Below are positions 1 to 3,595 of a stretch of DNA of 6,544 bases, one piece after another; position 1 is the stretch's first letter; every line of letters begins with the position of its first letter. This stretch comes from Clostridiales bacterium (GTDB lineage: Bacteria > Bacillota_A > Clostridia > Oscillospirales > Acutalibacteraceae): positions 1-6,544 of the forward strand of contig VSOH01000088.1 of the NCBI GenBank assembly GCA_009774735.1, given 5' to 3'. The position numbers and the translations under genes were made by a program. The notes beneath the pieces are model-generated. The model was not told where the DNA came from, searched no databases, and saw nothing but the letters and a program-made list of their open reading frames with translations.

Positions 1-96
1 CCTTCCTGTAATGGCCTCAAAGCATATTTTTCTTGTTCTTGGGTTTTGGCATTTTCCTCCCCGGTTATTGTTTTTTATGCACGCGCATTCCATTAA
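1..96. other. Left-edge segment that does not match the adjoining gene
   Basis: This stretch lies where the body of the upstream carboxyltransferase should continue, yet none of the three + frames gives recognisable carboxyltransferase sequence. The correct frame is closed by a TAA at 94-96, and the segment is rich in T runs (for example 71-76). On the - strand there is a short open stretch of about 25 codons, roughly 75 down to 1, that could be the edge of an unrelated gene, but it is too short to identify. Possible explanations are a rearrangement, an assembly chimera, or low-quality sequence at a contig end. I see no RNA gene or promoter here. Confidence 0.5.
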
Positions 97-303
97 AATG
101 ACAGACTTGCAAAGGGCGAGAACAGAGAAGAGCTTAAGAAAGAGTATATTGACACAATCGCATCACCGTTTACTGCTGCAGCTTGCGGTGCAATTGATGA
201 TATTTGTGCACCTGCAGATACAAGAGCAAAAGTTATTGCTGCTCTTGATATGCTTGCAGGTAAAAGAGAAAACACTTTACCAAGAAAACATTCTGTTAAA
301 TAG
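97..303 (+). CDS. Acyl-CoA carboxyltransferase subunit (12S/MmdA type), C-terminal fragment
   Basis: Only the last 68 codons are readable, opening at NDRLAKGENREELKKEY and ending LPRKHSVK before TAG. The text resembles the C-terminus of the biotin-dependent acyl-CoA carboxyltransferase family (MmdA, propionyl-CoA carboxylase beta, transcarboxylase 12S). It has the SPFTAAACGAIDDI segment, the APADTR segment, then an AALDML helix and a basic PRKH tail. Family members are about 510-520 residues, so some 85% is missing. This subunit moves a carboxyl group between biotin and an acyl-CoA such as methylmalonyl-CoA/propionyl-CoA; substrate cannot be read from the tail. The frame is closed by a stop at 94-96, so the gene is broken or the sequence is discontinuous there. 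No plausible start lies in the fragment. It is followed after 14 nt by the biotin carrier, whose SD sits right after this stop. Confidence 0.8.
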   Translation, partial: NDRLAKGENREELKKEYIDTIASPFTAAACGAIDDICAPADTRAKVIAALDMLAGKRENTLPRKHSVK

Positions 304-317
304 TGGAGGATAACAAT

Positions 318-692
318 ATGAAAAATTATACAATTACAGTTAACGGAACACCATACGTTGTAACAGTTGAAGAAAATGCAGGCTCAGGTGCTCCTGCACC
401 AATGGCAGCTCCTGCTGCTGCACCTGCACCCGCTGCAGCTCCGGCACCAAAAGCTGCTCCTGCTCCGACAGGTGCAGGCAGTGTAAAGGTTGAAGCTCCT
501 ATGCCGGGTACAATTCTTGATATTAAAACTGCTGCAGGCTCAGCAGTTAAAAAGGGTGATGTTCTCTGTATCTTAGAGGCTATGAAGATGGAAAATGATA
601 TTGTTGCTCCTGCTGACGGCACAGTTGCATCTGTTAATGTAAATAAGGGTGACAGCGTAGAAGCAGGTCAGGTAATCATTACTTTAAATTAA
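318..692 (+). CDS. Biotin carrier protein (1.3S/MmdC type) of a carboxyltransferase complex
   Basis: A 124-residue soluble carrier that holds biotin on a swinging arm and passes CO2 between the flanking carboxyltransferases. Residues 1-20 (MKNYTITVNGTPYVVTVEEN) resemble the N-terminal docking strand of transcarboxylase 1.3S. Residues ~24-54 are a flexible Ala/Pro linker, and ~56-123 form a biotinyl/lipoyl domain. The biotinylation motif EAMKMEN puts the modified lysine at Lys90; it would be charged by a BirA-type ligase. Length and lysine position are close to the 123-aa Propionibacterium 1.3S subunit. I chose ATG 318 because GGAGGA at 305-310 is 7 nt upstream; the in-frame GTG at 303 would overlap that SD. 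It lies 14 nt after the MmdA-type gene and 12 nt before the OadA-type gene, so all three are likely co-transcribed. Acetyl-CoA carboxylase AccB is less likely, because no biotin carboxylase gene is adjacent in the visible part. Confidence 0.9.
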   Translation: MKNYTITVNGTPYVVTVEENAGSGAPAPMAAPAAAPAPAAAPAPKAAPAPTGAGSVKVEAPMPGTILDIKTAAGSAVKKGDVLCILEAMKMENDIVAPADGTVASVNVNKGDSVEAGQVIITLN

Positions 693-704
693 GAGGTATT
701 GCAA

Positions 705-2102
705 ATGGCTAAAATTGGTATTACTGAAACAGTCCTGCGAGATGCTCACCAGTCATTGATTGCAACTCGTATGACAACAGAGGAATTTTCCGAAATACTG
801 GAAAAGATGGACAAGATAGGCTACCACTCACTGGAGTGCTGGGGCGGTGCTACCTTTGATTCTTGCTTAAGATTTTTAAATGAGGATCCATGGGACAGAC
901 TTCGTCTTATCCGTGAAAAATGTCCAAACACAAAGCTCCAGATGCTTTTCAGAGGTCAGAATATGCTTGGCTACCGCCACTATTCTGATGAGCTTGTTGA
1001 TTATTTTGTAAAGAAGAGTATTGATAACGGTATTGATATTTTAAGAATATTTGATGCTCTTAATGATGTCCGCAATCTGCAGACAGCTATTAACGCTGCA
1101 AAGAAATACGGTGGTCACGTTCAGGCGGCTATTTCTTATACTACAGGTCCTGTGTTTGATATAGCGTATTACTGCAATTATGCAAAGCAGCTTGAGAGTG
1201 CCGGTGCAGACTCAATCTGCATTAAGGATATGGCAGGACTTCTTACTCCTTACGGCACTTACGATTTGGTTAAGGCACTTAAGGAAACTGTTAATATTCC
1301 TATTCAGCTTCATTCACACTACACCTCAGGTCTTGCATCAATGGTTCAGCTTAAGGGTGTTGAAGCAGGTGTTGATGTAATTGATACAGCTATCAGCCCG
1401 CTTGCTATGGGTACATCTCATCCCGCAACTGAGTCTATGGTTGCTGCATTCCAGGGTACAGAGTATGATACAGGTCTTGATATCAAGGCTCTTACTGAAA
1501 TTCGTGATTTCTTCACTCCGCTCAGAGAAAAGTATCTTGAAAGCGGTCTGCTTGATCCTAAGATGCTCGGTGTTGACGCAAATACACTCCTTTATCAGGT
1601 GCCCGGCGGTATGCTTTCAAACCTTGTTTCTCAGCTTAAACAGGCAGGCAAGGCTGATAAGCTTGAAGAGGTGCTCAATGAGGTGCCGAGAGTTCGTGAG
1701 GATTCAGGTTATCCGCCGCTTGTTACTCCAACATCACAGATTGTCGGTACACAGGCTGTGTTTAATATCATTATGGGCGAAAGATATAAAATGGTAACTA
1801 AGGAATTTAAGGATATGGTTGCAGGCAAATACGGCAAAACACCTTGTGAAATTGACCCTGATTTCAGAAAGAAGATTGTGGGTGATGACGATATTATCGA
1901 CTGCCGCCCTGCAGACTTGATTACCGATACAATCGACAGCTTTAAGGATGATATTAAAGAGTTTTATGAGCAGGAAGAGGATATTCTTTCCTATGCTCAG
2001 TTCGGTCAGGTTGCAACAAAATTCTTTGAAAAAAGAAGAGATGCAAAATATAACCTTGACGGCAAGCACGATAACATTGAAACTAAGGTTCATCCGGTAT
2101 AA
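705..2102 (+). CDS. Pyruvate/oxaloacetate carboxyltransferase (OadA / transcarboxylase 5S type), no biotin domain
   Basis: A 465-residue carboxyltransferase interconverting pyruvate and oxaloacetate using carboxybiotin. Residues ~4-265 are the HMGL-like TIM barrel, opening with ITETVLRDAHQSLIATRM; the rest is the conserved PYC/OADA C-terminal domain. Family metal ligands are visible: Asp13 in RDAHQS, and His203 and His205 in LHSHYTSG. Lys174 in CIKDMAG is the expected carbamylated lysine. Full OadA chains are about 590 residues because they end in Pro/Ala linker plus biotinyl domain. Here the protein stops at KVHPV, and the carrier is supplied by the separate gene just upstream, as in transcarboxylase 5S. 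The start is ATG 705, with AAGAGG (691-696) 8 nt upstream and overlapping the previous stop; TTG 699 lies too close to that SD. No oadB or oadG follows; a terminator comes 6 nt after the stop. Oxaloacetate decarboxylase alpha is the main alternative, if membrane subunits lie upstream. Confidence 0.9.
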   Translation: MAKIGITETVLRDAHQSLIATRMTTEEFSEILEKMDKIGYHSLECWGGATFDSCLRFLNEDPWDRLRLIREKCPNTKLQMLFRGQNMLGYRHYSDELVDYFVKKSIDNGIDILRIFDALNDVRNLQTAINAAKKYGGHVQAAISYTTGPVFDIAYYCNYAKQLESAGADSICIKDMAGLLTPYGTYDLVKALKETVNIPIQLHSHYTSGLASMVQLKGVEAGVDVIDTAISPLAMGTSHPATESMVAAFQGTEYDTGLDIKALTEIRDFFTPLREKYLESGLLDPKMLGVDANTLLYQVPGGMLSNLVSQLKQAGKADKLEEVLNEVPRVREDSGYPPLVTPTSQIVGTQAVFNIIMGERYKMVTKEFKDMVAGKYGKTPCEIDPDFRKKIVGDDDIIDCRPADLITDTIDSFKDDIKEFYEQEEDILSYAQFGQVATKFFEKRRDAKYNLDGKHDNIETKVHPV

Positions 2103-2108
2103 AAAATG

Positions 2109-2143
2109 AAAGCGTGGATACATTTATTGTATCCACGCTTTTT
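2109..2143 (+). terminator. Rho-independent terminator of the carboxyltransferase operon, possibly bidirectional
   Basis: A perfect 13-bp stem (AAAGCGTGGATAC 2109-2121 with GTATCCACGCTTT 2129-2141), a 7-nt loop and a U run at 2139-2143. On the - strand the same hairpin is followed, after three bases, by a run of six T (rc of 2101-2106), so it could also stop leftward transcription coming from the DUF1292 gene. Confidence 0.9.
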
Positions 2144-2155
2144 GTGTAATAATAA

Positions 2156-2342
2156 AATCCGCCCAGCCGTCAACGGCTGAGAATAACCTGCATCATAAGC
2201 AGGTGGGTTAAGCTCCGATCACTTTGTGCTACCAGCGTCCTGCCAAGGGCAGGGAGGTCTGCATTCCCGTTTCACGGAAGACAAATCCCTTTTAAAACGT
2301 GTTCGGGTTACTAAAGCCATTGATTGTCGAGAAGGGCAGATT
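2156..2342 (+). ncRNA. ssrS: Probable 6S RNA
   Basis: This ~187-nt segment folds into the 6S layout. The closing helix pairs AATCCGCCC (2156-2164) with GGGCAGATT (2334-2342), one C.A mismatch. A second helix pairs TCAACGGCT (2170-2178) with AGCCATTGA (2315-2323), one mismatch. A large asymmetric central bubble follows: 36 nt on the 5' side, which can hold a small hairpin (2186-2191 with 2199-2204), and 8 nt (GTTACTAA, 2307-2314) on the 3' side. Beyond it CCGATCAC (2215-2222) pairs with GTGTTCGG (2299-2306), then an imperfect apical arm includes 2251-2255 with 2286-2290 and 2257-2260 with 2279-2282. 6S RNA mimics an open promoter and holds the housekeeping RNA polymerase in stationary phase. 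Length, terminal stem and bubble fit 6S; strand follows from the fold. The call rests on structure and loose sequence resemblance, not on a search. No clear promoter is seen. Confidence 0.72.
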
Positions 2343-2367
2343 GTATTAAATGATATTTATAATATTA

Positions 2368-2685
2368 TTACTGTTCAGGCTCAAAGTATTCTACGTCAAA
2401 TTTTTCCTCAACCTTTGCCATTAAGATGTCGGAAATCTGCTCGTATTCAACCTCATCCTCAATTTCAGCAAGGTATTCCTCTCCGTCCTCATTGAGTACT
2501 TTCAGAATGATTACCTCATAATCACCGTCAATAATTTCTTCGTCGGTTTCAAAATAACGTGTGATTGCAACATAAACATCTTCATCAGTTTCATATCTTT
2601 CAAGCAGTTCAAAAAGCAGCTCATTGCCGTTTTCGTCGCTGACACTTAAAATATCAGGTTCATAGTATTTTTCGTCTTCAGCCAT
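2368..2685 (-). CDS. DUF1292 family small acidic protein (YrzB-like)
   Basis: A 105-residue protein of unknown function. About 38 residues are Asp/Glu against about 6 Lys/Arg, so it is strongly acidic. It has no signal peptide or membrane segment. The pattern 'DENGNELLFELLERYETDE ... YVAITRY ... YEVIILKVLNEDGEEYLAEI' followed by a short helix to the end matches the DUF1292 family of Firmicutes, where B. subtilis YrzB is the familiar member. At 105 aa it is slightly long for that family. ATG at 2685 is preceded by AAAGGAAG (rc of 2696-2703) with 10-nt spacing. In many Firmicutes this gene sits with alaS and the Holliday-junction resolvase gene yrrK. Here it is alone, convergent with the carboxyltransferase operon and antisense-facing to the 6S RNA, with its own consensus promoter. 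There is no clear terminator directly after its stop. The family call is firm; the function is unknown. Confidence 0.85.
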   Translation of the reverse strand: MAEDEKYYEPDILSVSDENGNELLFELLERYETDEDVYVAITRYFETDEEIIDGDYEVIILKVLNEDGEEYLAEIEDEVEYEQISDILMAKVEEKFDVEYFEPEQ

Positions 2686-2719
2686 TATAATTACACTTCC
2701 TTTTTAAGTTTGCTACATT

Positions 2720-2748
2720 ATTATATATTTATTTTGCCGCTTAGTCAA
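2720..2748 (-). promoter_or_regulatory. Sigma-A promoter for the DUF1292 gene
   Basis: Read on the - strand: -35 TTGACT (2748-2743), 17-bp spacer, -10 TATAAT (2725-2720). This is one mismatch from consensus overall, and it sits about 35-60 bp upstream of the DUF1292 start codon. It is divergent from the ncRNA promoter at 2840-2868; the ~90 bp between the two -35 boxes are AT-rich with no further feature I can support. Confidence 0.85.
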
Positions 2749-2839
2749 TAGTATTTAGAGTATTGTATAAAGATTATGTATTATTACCATAAAATAGCAA
2801 TAATAACTAAAAAAAATATAAAAATGTGTAAAATAAATA

Positions 2840-2868
2840 TTGACAAATAACAAATACGGTGTTATTAT
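2840..2868 (+). promoter_or_regulatory. Sigma-A promoter for the structured ncRNA
   Basis: -35 TTGACA (2840-2845), 17-bp spacer, -10 TATTAT (2863-2868). The predicted transcription start is about 2874-2876, at the first strand of a perfect 9-bp hairpin arm (2873-2881 with 2912-2920). Confidence 0.85.
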
Positions 2869-2930
2869 TTAGTTGAACAAAGGAGATAACCTTTAGGAAG
2901 CAGTTAAAGGATTTGTTCAATTTAATAAAG

Positions 2931-2946
2931 GAGGGCGTGTCCAATG
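2931..2946 (+). repeat. GAGG-N4-GTCCAATG element, copy 1
   Basis: GAGG (2931-2934), four bases, GTCCAATG (2939-2946). Twelve bases are shared exactly with copies 2 and 3 in the same RNA. The GAGG is part of AAAGGAGGG (2927-2935), a near-perfect anti-SD complement, and the ATG opens a 17-codon frame. The 5' half also takes part in the long helix 2932-2940 with 3041-3049. Confidence 0.7.
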
Positions 2947-2997
2947 GATTTAGAACCAGGTCAGACAAGTGCTCGCCTTCTAATCCAACAACAATAA
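2944..2997 (+). CDS. Possible 17-aa leader-type peptide inside the ncRNA
   Basis: ATG GAT TTA ... CAA TAA encodes MDLEPGQTSARLLIQQQ. AAAGGAGGG (2927-2935) ends 8 nt upstream, which is an excellent SD. No family is recognised and there is no membrane segment. The same bases can form RNA helices (2969-2976 with 3091-3098), and two sister GTCCAATG copies open frames of only 3 and 2 codons. The ATG may therefore simply be part of an RNA motif. I list it as a candidate only. Confidence 0.25.
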   Translation: MDLEPGQTSARLLIQQQ

Positions 2998-3181
2998 CGG
3001 ATTTGGTATCGTTGGTTATAAAATCGGAATTATAACAGGTACACGCTTTATGAAGCATTTAAAAGTTATTTGGCAGGGTTGGCACTTAGAGCGAGCGCGA
3101 TAACAATTGAATTTTCTATATATATTTGATTATCTTCCTGCCGATAATTTGTAGCGAAAGCTATAACAAAATAATTTTCAA

Positions 3182-3197
3182 GAGGTAAAGTCCAATG
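3182..3197 (+). repeat. GAGG-N4-GTCCAATG element, copy 2
   Basis: GAGG (3182-3185), TAAA, GTCCAATG (3190-3197). It lies just 3' of the GAAA-tetraloop hairpin. The ATG at 3195 would give only Met-Gln-Lys before TAA. CAATG here can pair with CATTG about 9 nt downstream. Confidence 0.7.
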
Positions 3198-3228
3198 CAG
3201 AAGTAACATTGATTCTCAACTAATATGT

Positions 3229-3243
3229 GAGGTTGGTCCAATG
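3229..3243 (+). repeat. GAGG-N3-GTCCAATG element, copy 3
   Basis: GAGG (3229-3232), TTG, GTCCAATG (3236-3243), one base shorter in the spacer than the other copies. The ATG at 3241 would give only Met-Tyr before TGA. It lies 27 nt upstream of the terminator stem. Confidence 0.7.
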
Positions 3244-3270
3244 TACTGATTAAAATTAAATAAAAGTCAG

Positions 3271-3301
3271 CTCCCGATATAATGTCGGGAGTTTTTCTTT
3301 T
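3271..3301 (+). terminator. Rho-independent terminator of the ncRNA
   Basis: Stem CTCCCGA (3271-3277) with TCGGGAG (3285-3291), 7-nt loop (a T.G pair can shorten it to 5), followed by T5-C-T4 at 3292-3301. It separates the ncRNA unit from the valS promoter that begins 7 nt later. Confidence 0.9.
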
Positions 3302-3307
3302 AGTTAC

Positions 3308-3336
3308 TTGACAATGCAAATAATATTTGTTAATAT
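3308..3336 (+). promoter_or_regulatory. Sigma-A promoter of valS-folC
   Basis: -35 TTGACA (3308-3313), 17-bp spacer, -10 TAATAT (3331-3336). The predicted start near 3343 is about 10 nt before the base of T-box stem I. Confidence 0.88.
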
Positions 3337-3342
3337 ATTTTC

Positions 3343-3577
3343 AATAACAAAAGACTGAGATAAAGAGGAGTAGCTTGTATTGTACTTCCAGAGAGTGCTT
3401 GTTCGGTGAAAAAGCATAGTAAAAGCAAGTGAAGGTAGCTTTGGAGTCGGCTTGGTGAAACAGCAGTAGCCTTGCCCGTATGCCTGCGTTAAGGGTTTGA
3501 GCGGCATTAATGTTTAATGCAATTTGAGTGGTACCGCGGTATTTATATCCGCCTCATTATTGAGGCGGATTTTTTTA
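3343..3577 (+). promoter_or_regulatory. T-box riboswitch, tRNA-Val specific (specifier GUA)
   Basis: Leader of valS that reads tRNA-Val charging and switches between terminator and antiterminator. Stem I base pairs GACT (3353-3356) with AGTC (3445-3448). The distal conserved elements CCAGAGAG (3389-3396) and GGTGAAA (3406-3412) are present. The specifier loop has AGTA (3369-3372) on the 5' side and GTGAAG-GTA-G on the 3' side, giving specifier GTA (3435-3437), a valine codon read by anticodon UAC. A stem III-like CCTT/AAGG pairing and GCGTTAAGGG precede the T-box. The T-box TGAGTGGTACCGCG (3525-3538) contains UGGU (3529-3532) then ACC: UGG pairs with the tRNA CCA end, and U matches discriminator A. 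By family logic, uncharged tRNA-Val stabilises the antiterminator and turns on valS and the following folC. Confidence 0.95.
3547..3577 (+). terminator. T-box regulatory terminator
   Basis: Stem ATCCGCCTC (3547-3555) with GAGGCGGAT (3562-3570), 6-nt loop, then T7 (3570-3576). It lies just 3' of the T-box sequence and 5 nt before the valS SD, the usual place for the conditional terminator. Confidence 0.93.
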
Positions 3578-3595
3578 TTTTAAGGAGATGATAAT

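Larger units (their letters stand above)
2875..3301 (+). ncRNA. Large structured noncoding RNA, class not recognised
   Basis: A ~425-nt transcription unit bounded by a consensus promoter and an intrinsic terminator, with no convincing long ORF on either strand. Helices that can be read by eye: 2873-2881 with 2912-2920 (9 bp) capped by 2890-2895 with 2905-2910; 2932-2940 with 3041-3049 (9 bp, two G.U); 3014-3020 with 3029-3035 (7 bp); 3070-3077 with 3137-3144 (8 bp, GGCAGG core); and 3149-3155 with 3160-3166 around a GAAA tetraloop (3156-3159). GTGCTCGC (2969-2976) can pair with GCGAGCGC (3091-3098), crossing two of these helices. Three GAGG-N3/4-GTCCAATG elements recur. I do not see hallmarks of tmRNA, RNase P RNA, SRP RNA or a T-box. 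The raiA motif or another large Firmicutes RNA could be tested. It is separate from the valS leader, which has its own promoter. Confidence 0.7.

Noticed and set aside
11..313. 100-codon + frame starting at ATG 11
   Set aside because: From about 97 on, the neighbouring frame gives clear carboxyltransferase sequence. This frame gives a Leu/His-rich protein typical of an out-of-frame reading.
2161..2204. CAGCCG/CGGCTG hairpin (2164-2179) followed by ACCTGC/GCAGGT, read as a tandem terminator
   Set aside because: The first stem competes with the better long-range 6S helix TCAACGGCT/AGCCATTGA. Neither hairpin has a U run on the + strand, and the one on the - strand is weak and distant.
2226..2495. 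89-codon open frame on the + strand
   Set aside because: It overlaps the 6S fold and runs antisense into the DUF1292 gene, and its composition looks like a shadow frame.
2807..3058. 83-codon open frame on the - strand
   Set aside because: It lies antisense to the structured ncRNA, includes the ncRNA promoter, has no SD that stands out, and its protein has no recognisable family features.
3181..3200. AGAGGTAAAGTCCAATGC resembles the RNase P RNA consensus GAGGAAAGTCC-ATGC
   Set aside because: It has two one-base insertions, sits near the 3' end instead of the 5' end of the transcript, and the partner strand (ACAGAA...GGCTTA type) is absent. The two other GTCCAATG copies lack the likeness.
2875..3301. 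tmRNA or SRP RNA as identity of the large RNA
   Set aside because: There is no CCA-ending tRNA-like acceptor, no tag-peptide frame ending in hydrophobic Ala residues, and no GGAAGCAGCC-type SRP helix 8 sequence.
3525..3532. Apparent deviation in the T-box (TGAG instead of AGGG)
   Set aside because: The tRNA-contacting bulge is the UGGU-ACC that follows (3529-3535), which is canonical. The two differences lie in the less constrained 5' part.
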